From: Roridomyces roridus | Taxonomy: Eukaryota > Basidiomycota > Agaricomycetes > Agaricales > Mycenaceae | DNA: 64,000 nt | Reading direction: 5' to 3' | Assembly (NCBI GenBank): GCA_029378245.1 | Contig: JARKIF010000018.1 | Location: forward strand, 1,116,001 to 1,180,000 | Part shown: positions 10,795 through 25,173 of the stretch, piece by piece | Layout of the letters: each line of letters opens with the position of its first letter | Numbering within the stretch: position 1 is the first letter of the stretch | Program-made: the position numbers and the translations under genes | Notes under the pieces: model-generated | The model's input: only the letters and a program-made list of their open reading frames with translations | Told to the model about the DNA's origin: nothing | Databases searched by the model: none

Positions 10795-12126
10795 ATGAAC
10801 TCTACCCCAAACATTCTCAACCCGCTCACACCCAAAGCGCTCCTTCCTCCGGACATCGCTGCCCAGATCCAAATTGCGGACTACATGTTTGTCGGTGCAT
10901 TGGCAGTGAGTATTTGATTGTGTTTCGCGTAGACTAACAGCCTGTGCAGGCTTTCATTTGGGATGTTCTGTGTAATGCGAGCACGGATTATCGTCTTTTC
11001 AAGGGCTTCAAACTGTCTCTGGGGAGTGCGGCGTACATCCTGGCACGGTGGGTTTACTATGATCAGGAGATGGCACCCCAAATGAAACCAATTACAGGAT
11101 CGTCTCATTCTCTTACCTCTTTGTCTCTACAATGTTCCAGAGTGCGTATTGGCTACAGGTCTCCTCCACTCTAACGGTTTGCGCTAGCTTACCCAATCGG
11201 CTTCTGCGCTCGTTTCTTCTTGGCTGCTAACATTTTTTATGCCCTGTCAGTCACCTTCAACGCCTCGCTCATTCTCCTCCGTGGTATCGCCGTCTTCCGG
11301 CGAGATCCCCTCTTTATTGGCCTCTTCATATTCCTCTGGCTCGGCGTCATCGCCGGCGCTGTCACCGTCCCCATCGCTGACAAAGGCGCAAACCTTGGCC
11401 CGCTCAAGTATTGCGTCAACACGAGCTCCAAGCCGTATATGGGCGCGGCGGGGGTTACACCCGTGGCGCACGATACAATCATCTTCCTCGTAATCTCGTG
11501 GCGGTTGTTCCAGAACTCACATACGGATACCGTCGCGGGGGAAAGCCACCTTAACATGAAGGGAGCGGTGTCCTTCTTCACCGGGTCGAAGCTCCCGCGG
11601 TTCTCCAGGGCATTGTTGCACGATGGTCAGGTTTATTATCTGTGCGTTGTACCATTGCTCTTCGTGAATTATTAACGCAAAACATTCCTCCGCAGGGTGA
11701 CCGTCGCGTGCAACCTCCTCACCCTGATCATGTTCTACAACTCTGACATCCAAGTCACCTACCGCGTCATGTTCACGTCAGTTCCCTTCCTTCCCCTTCA
11801 AAGATGGTCTTGAGGTCCGTCATTATAGTGGCGGCAACGTGATGCTCTCCAACGTCATGGCCTCGCGCGTCTGGCGGCACACCAAATTTGGGTTCAAGGC
11901 CCGTGGCGGGACGGAATTCAGCAGCGGCACGCACTCCGCAGTCATCGCCGCGCCCGGCCCCGGCAGAAACCCACGAGCCGCTCTCTCGAGCGGCCGACCT
12001 GAACACGGGATCGAGATCTTCCACATGAAGAGCACTGTATTGGATATTGATGAAGCCTCGGTGGACAATTGCAAGAATGAAACGACCTTCACGCACGCGG
12101 GGGATGCGGTTGACCTCGCGGTTTAG
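10795..12126 (+). CDS. Multipass membrane protein (DUF6533-like)
   Basis: A polytopic membrane protein of the type common in mushroom genomes, usually annotated DUF6533-containing or hypothetical; function unknown. It has about six exons. The start is ATG at 10795; the first exon ends at 10905 before GTGAGT, and the last intron ends at CATTATAG (about 11833). That acceptor restores a continuous frame through the GNVMLSNVMASRVW segment to the stop at 12126. Hydrophobic segments are visible around the VGALA, IVSFSYLFVSTMF, ANIFYALSVTF and LFIFLWLGVIAGAVTV stretches, and a cytosolic tail of about 100 residues follows. An inverted, 5'-truncated copy lies at 38.2-38.9 kb. It is upstream of the polyketide synthase; membership in the cluster is unproven. 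Confidence 0.65.
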
Positions 12127-12640
12127 TGTGTGTATCTTGTGTGCGGATCACGTTGTATGGGGGACCGGGGTCAGAGCAACAGATAACTCTTTTTGAACGC
12201 GTTGAATCCCAATCCATTTTTTATGAGAGGCGACGAGAGGAAAACAGTTCACGAGAGAGCATGTAACATGTTCCTAACATTTGCCTAACATGTCCGAGGA
12301 CCGATAGCATTCATGCAAATTGTCTGGAAATCCAACAAAGGCCATGAGAACTCGTAACTCAAGGTCCCACCTCCACCTCCCATGTCATTGCTGCAGCCCG
12401 CGTGGTGGTGGATCAATCATTGACAATCAACCGAGTCAGCTCTTGGTTGAAATCACAGCGGAGCAGCGAGTGGGGTCGTTGATCAGAGGCTTAGAGTCTA
12501 GACGGGAGTAGGTGATCAGCACGCCAGATATTGATTGAAATCAAAGCGGCGGGACCGTTGATCACAGGGGGAAGTGATACGCAAGATGCGCTTGGCATGA
12601 TGCGATACCCACGTGCAGGCGCAGGGGCCGTACCTGACCG
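12127..12640. other. Intergenic, inverted repeat shared with 38.0 kb
   Basis: This stretch is non-coding. About 12,245-12,330 (with an ACATGTTCCTAACATTTGCC core) is repeated in inverse orientation at about 37,990-38,080. It shows that the duplication that copied the membrane protein gene extended into its 3' flank. Confidence 0.5.
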
Positions 12641-13025
12641 GCCTGGCCCTCCCATGGATCGGATGTTCTCGTAATGTGCATGTGAATTCGCAGGCCTGTG
12701 AGTTTGTCAAAACCGTACGTCCGGGCTGGGAGTCTGGAGAACATGGTCATGGGAGCGCCGTGGCCCGTTGGAATGTGGAAGGAAGGAAGGAATACACCGC
12801 CAAAGTGCCGTCAGGCCGAAGCCAGCCGGCGTCCCCATGTGAACGGGTTCAGCGAATGAACGGCACGGTCCCACGCAGGAACGCCAAAACGCAATAGAAA
12901 ACCAACAACGCATCGTCGTGCGTGTATGTACTTACAATCAACGTGGAATTGTGGAAGATTCGAGCGGGGGAAAATTGAAATGTAGGAGATGTGGGATTCC
13001 GCCGACGATAGAGTCCAGTGTCTAT
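12640..13025 (-). pseudogene. Fragment of F-box gene H family
   Basis: The minus strand encodes ARTYGFDKLTGL, matching the exon-2 start of the F-box gene at 34.9-36.2 kb (ARTYGFDKFTDL). The following 12,930-13,020 segment matches its upstream exon at the DNA level. Nothing else of the gene is present. Confidence 0.5.
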
Positions 13026-13029
13026 CTAC

Positions 13030-13663
13030 GAGAGACTAGTGAGAGATGAGAACCCTTGGCAGTAGAGCTTTTACATAGGTGGGAGAGCCCGGTGAATTTT
13101 GGTGACACGACTCACACGAGGCGTATTTTTGCCCCTCCATGTGCTCTGAGGGCAGAAGCTGGTGAGAAAGAGAAACCGAGAAGCACTAGAACCACGCACG
13201 TTTATGGACTTATGTTCAGTTAAAGTGGCAGCCTAGGGAAACTTGCTGTTTAGCTTTAAGGGGACTGGAATCGCCGGTGGGAAAGATTGGGCTGCTCTGA
13301 TCGTATCAATGACTAAATAAATCTCTTGCTTCTCACCACCAAGGCGAACCCGCAGCCAGCGAATGGATGGCCCACCATTGGGACACCTCTCTGAATCGGT
13401 ATGCTAGCTCGGAGAACCGTTGTGCTCATTCTCTGATGCTCCAAGGACTAGGACGATCCGATCAGGGAGATCTAGAATCTAGAATCTAAGATGAGAGGGC
13501 TAGGACAGGTTCGTTCAGTTGTGATTCCTGGGCAACCGGCCTGGAGCTTGACAGTTGCAGCCGGCCACTAGTCTTCCATCAGCCCAGAATAAGATGACAG
13601 TTGAAGGTTGCCCTCCCGCCACGTCTTTTAATATGCAATCTTCGCTCGGGGTCTTCGCCGTCT
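13030..13663. promoter_or_regulatory. Upstream region of the polyketide synthase
   Basis: A non-coding 5' region. About 13,060-13,240 resembles the region just upstream of the RNase T2 gene (about 55,990-56,200), including TCCATGTGCTCTGAGGGCA, so it seems to be a copied promoter fragment. No transcription-factor site can be named with confidence. Confidence 0.35.
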
Positions 13664-16600
13664 ATGTATTATTCTCGTTCAATCGCCGTTGTGAGTATTC
13701 TTCCCTGGCATACTTGTTGTTCTCGCCACTTACTGCAGCAAGATTGGGATTTCGACGGCACTTCCCAGCGGGGCGCATTCCGATTCAAATCTCGACCATG
13801 ACGATTTTTTCCGCTTTCTTATGGAATCCAAGCAGTCATACGAGCTCATGCCGGACGGTCGCTTCAATAGCGTCGAGTGCGTCCTTTCCTTTCGTTCCCC
13901 ACTTCTACTGGAGCGCCGCGTGCACCTTTCAGGTTTCTGGGCCCGGGAGTAGGACAGCTCTTGACTAACAAGGGTTCCTTCCTCAAAGACATCCATCTCT
14001 TCGACCACCTCGAGTTCGGTGTATCCTATCGAGATGCACGCGCCATGGCGCCCGCCACACGCCTCCTCCTCGAACAGGCGTTCCTCGCGCTTTCTGATGC
14101 CGGTATCGACTACCGGAATAGAAATGTCGGCTGCTACACTGCGGGAACCTCCATCGAGCTCATGAACGTCGGCGTTCCGGTATGTAATTTCTACTCGCGA
14201 TGGACTGTTAATCCATCCAACAACGCCTGGGCTTCAGGACCCATACGAGCCACGCGGCGCGTTCTCGGGTGTGCCCTCTATGATCTCCAACCGCATCTCC
14301 AGTCATCTCGACTTGCTTGGCCCGTCGGTCGCAGTTGACACTGCGTGCAGCTCCAGCTTGACGGCGTTCCATCTGGCGGTCCAGGGCATTCTCTCCGGGG
14401 ATTGCGAAGCCGCAGTCGTTGGAGGATGTCAGCTCAATCATCGGTGAGCCCCGTATGAAGCTTTTCCACGAGCTACTGACCCATTTTGCAGGGTGACCGA
14501 GTGGGTTGCGTACACACAGTCTGGGATCCTCTCCGAGGACGGCAAGTGCAAGCCGTTTGACGAGTCGGCGAATGGGCACGTCGTCTGCTTCCTGTTTCAT
14601 GCTCGGTCTCACGAGTTTTGAATAGCTTTGCGCGAGCCGAGGGATGCGTGGCGGTCGTTCTAAAACCATATGAGGACGCAATCCGGGACAACGACCGCGT
14701 ATATGCAACAGTATGTCTCTCCGGCTTCTTGTGGTCCCCAGGCTCAAGATATCCTTCAGGTCCTTGGAACATCGAGCAACTCGACGGGCGGTGGCGGCGC
14801 CCCCGGAGTCCCAGTCGCTGAGGCACAGCTTGCGGCCATGCAGACAGCATTCAAGCGTGCTCGTAAAGCTCCTACCGAGATCGATTTCGTCGAGGCCCAT
14901 GCTACCGGCACCGCAAAAGGCGATCCAACCGAAGCCAACTGGGTAGGAGAGCATTTTTGTCGGAGAGATGGTGAAGTGTTAGTCGGGAGCGTCAAGGGCA
15001 ACATAGGGTACGCGTACTGTCGTATCGTGCTTAGATCTGACTGACGTCTCTTTGTAGACACACAGAGATAACGTCGTTTCTCGCATCCCTCTCAAAAGTT
15101 CTCTCAATCTTCGAGCACGGTGTGATTCCTCCCAACGTTAATCTCGAGACCCGCAACCCTGCGATTCAGTGGGAGAAGTATCGGCTCCACATTCCAACTA
15201 CGCCTACAGCGCTCCCGAATTCGAAGAAGCAACCGCTCATCGCTATGGCCAGCTCGGGGATTGGAGGGTCCAATGGGCATGTTGTCTTGCAGGGACCCGC
15301 ACCGCTAACGCCCTCGCCATTGTGTCCCAATTCCGGTCGGGATGTGTTGCTCATGGCGGGAGGACTGTCGCCCCGAAGCGCTGGTCTCATCGCCGAGCAG
15401 ATCGCGCAAGTTGAGGCGGATCCGCGGGCATTATCGACGATGCTTGGGAGGAGGGCAAAGCAGATGACCTGGCGGTCGTACGCAGTCGTGAGCGGCACCG
15501 CGCCTTTACACTTCTCGAAGCCGCTATATTGCGGACGCGACCCCCGTACCCTCGTTTTCGTCTTCTCTGGCCAAGGCCCTCAGCACGACCGCAGTATGTC
15601 CTTGCCTCGGCCGTTAGTTCCAGTGCTAACGAGTTGGTAGTGGGCCGAGATCTTTTCGCCACCTTTCCCGCATTCCGTAGCAGCATTCTCGAACAAGACG
15701 CTGTCTTCCAACGTGTCACCGGGACATCCATATTATCCGACTACGGCCTCTTCATTCCTGCCCAAACACACCCACCCTACGCATTGCCGGAGATTTGGCC
15801 CATCGCCCTCATCCTCCCCGCGATCGCCATGTTCCAAATGGCATACTTCGACCTGCTCAGCACGCTCGGCATCCGCCCTGACTTCCTAGTTGGCCATTCG
15901 GCGGGAGAAACAGCGTTGCTGTATGCATCCGGCGCGTCTACCAAAGACATGGCCCTCGAGCTCGCCATTATCCGTGGACGGGTCCTTTCGGGTGTGGAGA
16001 GCGCGGGCGGGACGATGGCGGCTCTTTCATGTTCCCAGCAGGTCGCGGAGCGTTTGCTGGCGGAATACACGGGCGACGACATTGTCGAAATAGCCTGTCT
16101 CAACTCCCCGAACGCGATTGCCATCGCTGGCCACGAGCGCGCCATCGACGAGATTATCAAGGTTGCGCACGATGCAGGGATCCTCGGTCGCAAACTTCGA
16201 ACTCGCGTGCCGATCCATTCGTCTATGATGGAGTTGTGCCACGGGGAATTCCGTGCCTCGACAGAGGATCTTTTCGCCCGTTATCCTGGCGCTCACGTCC
16301 CCTCTATCCCGACCTACTCGACGCTGACGGGTAAGCGTTTTGTGGGGCCATTCACTGCGGAATACTTCTGGCACAACACCCGCAGCCGCGTCTTGTTTAT
16401 GCCAGCCATCCAAAGGCTTGCGGAGAATGCGACGTTCGTGGAGATAGCCCCGCATCCGGTTCTCTCGTCTTACTTGACGGAGATGTCGGCCACGTCGTCC
16501 ACCGTTCTATCTACTGTCCGTCGTCCAAGGACCGGATTCCCTAGCCTCGAGAATCGCGATACCCTCGCTTTCCTCGGCCAATTAATCTGCGCGGGACACA

Positions 16601-19600
16601 ACAATGCTGACTTCATGGCGCTCAACGGACCGCAGGTTTCAATTCCTAAACTTCCGCCCTATCCGTTCTCTAAAAAATCCTTCCCGCTCTACCTTGAGCC
16701 CGACAACGCTGACAAGTTCTATGGCCCGCTCAATCGACCGAACGCACGCTTCAACAAGACCACGCATCCGATTCTGGCGCAGCACATCATTCGAGATGAG
16801 CCTATTTGGCCTGGTGCCGGATTTCTGGAGATGGTGAGCGGTCTGCTTCCGCTTATCGAGCGTCGCAAACTGGTATGCTATCCAGGCTCTCGAATACGGA
16901 GCCACAATGCTCCTTGAGACAAATTTCCGCGCAATGCTACCACTCTCGTTCGACGAGCCGATGGGTGTCAGAATCAATCTGGACGGCAGTCATTGGAAGA
17001 TTACCACCAAGACGCCGGCCAGAAATCCATCAGATACGCCGGTAAAATTTCGTCATTTAAAGTGTTTGATTCACTTGCTCATCGTTCTGCAGACGGAGCG
17101 CCTTCATGCAGAGGGCTACCTCTCAATGGAAACACCGCCGGCATGCCCTGATATCGACATAGAAGCAATCCGTACTCGATGCAACACCTTTGTCTCCGAC
17201 GGTATTTTGTCCTTCGTCTCTTCCGAGCGTCGTTATTGAACAACTTTGCAGAATTTTATCCCGCCCTTTCCTACTTCTCTACATATGGCCCCAAGTTCCA
17301 AAGGGTTGCGTGTGCTTATTACAACGCTGAGGAGGCGTTACTTTCCATACGTGGCCAAGACGCCAGCCTCGAAACGTAAGGGACTGTCACTCTCTTCCTT
17401 GGCATTTCCTAAATATGAACTCAGTGACCACCCATACATCACCCATCCCGCAATTATCGACGCCTGCTTTCATATCGGAGGGTACCGCCCCTTCCATGGG
17501 GACTATACACCCAACTCGTACTATCTCCCAGCGCGAATTTTCGAAATGATTCTCCATCTCCCTTCCAAGACCCGGTACTTCCCAATGCATGTGTATGCAC
17601 ATGTTAGAATCGAGGAATGGCGGCCGGGTGAGGTTTTCTTGGTTATTCTGCGTCTGTCCATCGACTTACTTTCTGCAGACGCTGTTCGCTATCGCGCGAC
17701 CATCGCCGACGGGTTCGGCAAAGTGTACCTCACTATGCGCTTCGAGCTCGACAAGCACCGCATTGCGCCGCTCCCCGACCTCACAGTACCATTACACGTT
17801 GTGAAACACCGCATTCCACCTAACGACAATACCGACCTGCTCCTCTTTGATGAGGAAACCAACTTTGTATTCCACTACCGGCTCGGAAACGAAGCCGACC
17901 TCCAATGGGACTTGGGTGGTCTCAATCCCGAGCAGGAGCTCAGCGTATTCATCTTCGCCACGCAAGGAGCTGATGCCAACGCGGGCTTGGGTCTTGCTCG
18001 GTCGTTGCGGCGGGAATACCCGTTTTGGACATTGTACTTTGTGTCGTTCCCTGCGAAGCTCTCGGCGGTAGAGCGGAAGCAGAGGCTTTACTCCCTTGGG
18101 GCACATCTACGGGACGAACTCGACCTCTTCGTTACGCTCTGCGGAGAGGTAGAGGTACCCCGACTCGTGCCGCTATCAGCTTCCTTCCCCAAAGCGATCT
18201 CGGACCCAGCACTGGATCTGGAACTGGGTCAGACGAGGGTGCAGATCCGCGCCGCACTCACCTATCCCGGCTATTCGTCGTTCGCCGCCTGCTCCAAAGG
18301 AGTCTTGATGCTCGGCTTGGCGCCATCCTTCTCTTCCGACAGCATTTTCCAAACAATCGCCTCAGACGCTACCATCGCCATTCCGTATGCTCCGCGTCTC
18401 GATGCCCTCCCGGGTGTGGTCGCGGCACTTCTTGCAATCCCCGGGCTGCGATCTGGCGCAAACCTGATCCGTCCAATGTCGGTGCTGCTCACGCATGCCG
18501 ATACATCAATCGGTGCCGCGGTTTCCCAGATCTTCGCCGATTTCCCCGTTCTGAGAGTATCGACGACGACGACCGACTCGTCTTTACTCTATCTTCTGCG
18601 ATTGGGCGTTGGTTCTTTTGATCTCGTCGTATCTGGTCATGAGCCGACGGGGGAATATGCTCAAATACTGGGTCTGCTGGTGCGCCCAGGGAACGGGAAG
18701 CTGTTTCTCTGGCATAGTGAGTTGGCGCGCGTAGTGCAGGAGGAGCCGGAGACCGTCGGCGTGGCGTTGAGGGTGGCCGAGGATCTTGGGTATCTGCAGC
18801 GGCTCGACCGGCAACATCTGCCGAGCAATGACGTCACTCCAAACGACAGAGTTCTGTTTAGATCTGACAAGACCTATCTGCTCGTCGGCGGTCTTGGGCA
18901 TATTGGCGCACATGTCGCTCTACATCTAGTCAAGGTCAGTTGGTCTTCCTTAGGGCCGAATCCTGCTGATAGTGCTGCAGAATGGAGCCCGCAGCCTCAT
19001 CGTAACGTCGCGGAGCGGTAAACGCGGCCTTCAACGGCCGGAACAACTTGCAGCACGTCGCATTTACAGCTACCTAGACAGCCTGCCGAACGTTCGCATA
19101 GTCTACGCCACCGTTGACCACTGCGCCCCCGATTCCGAGCAGTCGTTGCGTGCGACAGTCGACACTGCGTCGTCCACGATCGCGGGATGTGTTATCCTCA
19201 CTGGTGCTCTGTCCGACGGCCTATTTCAGACCCTCGGCAAGGCCGATTTCTCGCATGTTTTTGCGCCCAAGACGGGTGTGCTACACGACTTGGAGCAGGT
19301 CCTGGATTTGGGAGCGATGGACTTTGTGGCCGCATTCTCGTCAGCAACGGGGACGTTCGGGACGGGCGGGCAGACGAACTATTGCGCGTACGTCGTGTTC
19401 CACTAAAATTCAAAAAACCCAACATATTGCAGCGCAAACACCTCTGTCGACGCGATGATGGAGAAATATACCAATGGTTTCTCCTTCATCTCTCCCATGA
19501 TCACTGATTCGCCCATGATTTTCCGGCGAAGCAGCCATCTAACACATCTCGTCGACTGGGGTATGTCCAGCGAGGGTATGCTTCTATGTACATTCGGCAC

Positions 19601-21382
19601 CCGACGTTTTACTCACCTTCCTAAGAGCTCATGCTGTGGTTCGACGACGCCCTGCAGAAAATTACCAGCGGCGTTGAGTTTTCCCAATACTGCCCCGACC
19701 TCGACTGGGGAGCACTCGATCGCACGCTAGGGATGCCCAAGCTCGGGCGGCATCTCCTCCCAAAGACCACAGTTCAGACTGTAATCCAAGCCGTTAAAGA
19801 ATCCAACGAGGAGAAGGCGAGCCATATCGTCCAAAAGACACTCAATATCTCCGCGTCGGATTTCGATCTGAACGTCCCCTTGACGGCGTATGGCATTGAC
19901 TCGTTATCCTCTGGTCGTTTATCGTGCGTTCTCTCCTTCCGTGATTCCAATTTTTCACACTATGTATTTCTTCAGCTTTGCTCTCCGTTCCGTCGCTCAA
20001 GTTACCCAACTGCAGCTCATGGCCGACAACTCCCTCGCCGACATCCTCCGCAAATTTGGCTCCCGGCCTTCTGTTGAATCTATGAACGAGGCGAACCCTC
20101 TCGGCAGCGAAGCAGTATCCGGCAGCGTATCCTCGGCAGTGACGATGTCTAGGCTTGTCACCGAGTTCGAGACGCGCATGGCCACCGTCAACCGTGGCCC
20201 TTCTTCCGTCGTGAACACACTACGGGCTGTGCTCGTCACTGGAACGACCGGCGCTCTCGGAAGTCATCTCCTCGCGGATCTCCTCTCTCACCCGGAGGTT
20301 GTGCGTGTATACGCTCTGAACCGACGCGGGTCTACCGGCGTTGACGTGCGCGAACGACAAGTGGCGGCTTTTGCGAAGCAGGGTCTTGATGTTGCGCTCG
20401 TCGAGTCGGAAAAGCTGGTCCTCGTTGTTGGTGATTTGGAGAGGGAGGATCTTGGATTAGCCGACGAATCAATAAACGAGCTTTCGAACTCCGTCTCGCA
20501 CATCATCCACAATGGTATGTCTTCCGTTTGACAGAGTACACTCACATTATTTCTCTCTTTCTTTTAGCATGGACCGTCGACTTTTATGCCCAGCTGGCTG
20601 AGTTCCAGCCGCACATTGTGGGCACAGAACATCTTCTCCGCTTCGCAACGCGCTGTTCAAGCCCCGCAAGCTTCTCCTTCATCAGCACCGTCGGAACCAC
20701 ACGCAACGCTTCCTCTAACATCTCCTCCTTCCCGGAAACCATCCTTCCCGACCCTAGCATCGCGGTACAAGATGGTTACTGCGAATCGAAATGGATATCG
20801 GAGCGCTACGTCCAGATATTCGCGGAGAAGGGATATCTCAACACGAATGTGATACGAGTTGGAATGCTTGCCGGTAGCGCCAGCGGAGTCTGGGAGACAA
20901 CCCAGTGGCCCGCGATTTTGGTGCGGTCGGGACGGGAGATTGGGTGCTTGCCTGCGGCCGGCGGAGATTGCGACTCGGCCGATGTCTCATGGCTGTCATT
21001 GCCTGTCGCCGCCACCGCCATCGTCGAGATGCAGACACCCCAGGCAATGAACAGGACACTGCATGTCGTCCATCCCGAGCCGGTACACTGGGACACCCTC
21101 TTCCGGCCACTGGCAAAGGCGCTGGGGGTCCCGCTCGTCCCATATCCGGAGTGGTTTGCGCGGCTCAAGGCGGCGGAGGATGTTTCTGCGCTCAAGCTAT
21201 TGGATATGTGGGCCACGGGGCTGAAACCGCGGCACAACTGTGAAAGCATGGGGTTGACGGCACGTGTGTCGGGGAGTGCTGGAAAGATGTTTTCCCCGAC
21301 ACTGAACGGGACGGTGCCATCATTGGGCGAAGAGGATGTGCAGAGATGGCTGGCTCATTGGACGCATGTTGGATTTTTATAA
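13664..21382 (+). CDS. Reducing polyketide synthase, KS-AT-DH-(psi-ER)-KR-ACP-TR
   Basis: An iterative type I polyketide synthase of about 2,281 aa in 18 exons, all phases consistent. The start is ATG 13664, giving IAVIGIS at the KS start. KS (about 7-420) has DTACSSS (Cys about 172), EAHATGT and NIGHTE. AT (about 510-850) has FSGQGPQ and GHSAG. DH (about 895-1130) has an HxxxDxxxxP form of the usual HxxxGxxxxP, then YGPKFQ and [11 protein letters not shown] structural pseudo-KR and a degenerate ER fill about 1130-1500; no methyltransferase motif was seen. KR (about 1530-1720) has GGLGHIG and [13 protein letters not shown] has GIDSLSS (Ser about 1823). The thioester reductase has TGTTGALG and YCESK (about 1915-2281) and would release the chain reductively. 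The intron after exon 5 appears to be GC-AG. It is convergent with the halogenase gene. Product unknown. Confidence 0.92.
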
Positions 21383-22712
21383 TCCTGATACCCTCCGCGG
21401 TTCAGTTCATCCACGCCGTTCTCAAATTACTGGCCCGTAGCCACGAGAAAGCCCGTACGGGAAGTTAGAGTCGCAAAGGAACACATGGAATACTCGCACG
21501 CAACTGTTTGGATTTGGGCAGCGATGTGCGGAGGGAACTGGCCCGGTTGGGGATGCTTTCGGTATCTTTTGGCGCAATTTAGTTTCTATTAAGGGCCGGA
21601 TGCGGTGGGTTAGTATGCGGACGCGGCGGTCCTAATTTATTGGTCTCAAGTCCTGCTTCCGAGTCCACGGCTTCCCGAACCAAAACGAACCTGGCTATGG
21701 TGCGTGTCATGATGTAATGGTTGGATGATGTCGAGAACATGAATGCGAGGGATTCCTCGCCACCCGCATCAAGCTGAAGCTGGAGGCAGAATAGAGCGCG
21801 GAGAGGTGCGAGATGCTAACATAGGTGGGAAGAAAGCAGAAGGCCTTGAGAAAGCCGGCACAAGTACTAGATGATGATGCATTCTTAGATGAGTTCACAC
21901 GCGGCTAGAAGCTCCATCGAGCGTTCATCACGTCGTGTTCTACCACTGAGCGGTAACAGATGTAGCCCTCTTGCGTGGGAGGAGGAAGCCGAAACAGACC
22001 ATGCCGTTGATATTTGAATAACCAACGAATAGCTATTACAGCTCACATCGCCGGTGTGCGCGGAAATCCCGAGAATGAAGGCCGTGGCATCATTGTGTCT
22101 TGAGACGTTCTCCCAACGATCTCCGCACTCTGGCCTCGCCGAAGATGCGGCTCCATTGAGAACTTAGTCTCTTATAAACAAAAACTATAACATTATGTAA
22201 AATCATTCTTGGTTATGTTATATGTAAGTAATGAGAATTCCCGCCGGACGATTGCTTCGAGCCGTCCGCTGGTATGCAAACTCTTAGGCTCTACGCCTGC
22301 CGATTATTAGCCGTTCTGATTCACCCATGGCCACTTGTGAATCTTACAAGGTTCGTCGGAGCCTCCTGTACAAGCCCCAGCTGCCTATATAGGCATGTCG
22401 CATTTACCACAGGCTGAGTTGAGTTCAGCCTAAGTTTACCAGGTCGAACTAAATATGAGCAGGAGTCGACATAGGACTAGATTTGAGACTGAATTCAATT
22501 CAATTCAACCTGAAGAAACGTGAAAATCGAATTCAATCTTCGGCTGGTTGAATTTCAGCCTGAATCAGGACTTGACTTGGAGGTGCACCACACTGCCCTC
22601 TCGATGCTGGAAATTTAAAGACGTTGTCCATTAGTTTGTGAGCATCGTTCTTGCGTTTCGGCCGCCATAATCTATTATATAAGTATCGAACATGACGGGT
22701 ATGTATTGCTTA
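21383..22712. other. Intergenic region between PKS and halogenase
   Basis: Convergent 3' flanks without a credible gene. Around 22,410-22,570 there are repeated GAATTCAATT and CAGCCT(A/G)A motifs in both orientations, possibly a decayed miniature transposon. No sharp ends were found. Confidence 0.4.
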
Positions 22713-24833
<2,121 letters not shown>

Positions 24834-25173
24834 GCTGGGTGTTGGGTGGACAGCTGGATGCTGCTTGCGTCCGCATGAGAGTGAATTATATGGCGCTACG
24901 TTAGAATTGGAGGCTGCAGATGCCATGCGATGACCGTGGAGATGCTAGCCCTGAGGAAGAGTTTGGAGACATCGGGGCGCGCATCCGGAATCTGGTCGTA
25001 AGGATGAAACTGGGGCGAATGCGAAACTGAGATGGTTACTTAGGCCCGGACAAGGAAGCAATCGATTACGCCAATTGGCAGGGTATTTGAAGCTCAGAAC
25101 TAGAAGGACAACCAGGCACCTTCACATCTTGACTGTCCTGTGAATTGATAAAATTGAGACAGTTGGCAGTTGT

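Noticed and set aside
10476..10856. 126-codon minus-strand open frame upstream of the membrane protein gene
   Set aside because: It overlaps the first exon of a well-supported gene on the other strand and shows no domain or splice partner; most likely a shadow.
15166..16977. Several long minus-strand frames under the AT and DH coding region
   Set aside because: They are antisense shadows of the GC-rich PKS exons; no motif or splice logic supports them.
17638..17678. Possible 41-bp intron in PKS exon 13
   Set aside because: GTGAGG and CTGCAG would fit and the joined DH end would look more typical, but the splice shifts the frame by one; the unspliced reading is open, so exon 13 was kept whole.
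17640..18400. C-methyltransferase domain in the polyketide synthase
   Set aside because: The length between DH and KR would allow part of one, but no SAM-binding glycine motif was found; the segment fits a pseudo-KR followed by a degenerate ER better.
22410..22570. MITE in the PKS-halogenase spacer
   Set aside because: Repeated GAATTCAATT and CAGCCT motifs are present, but no defined ends or target duplication could be found.
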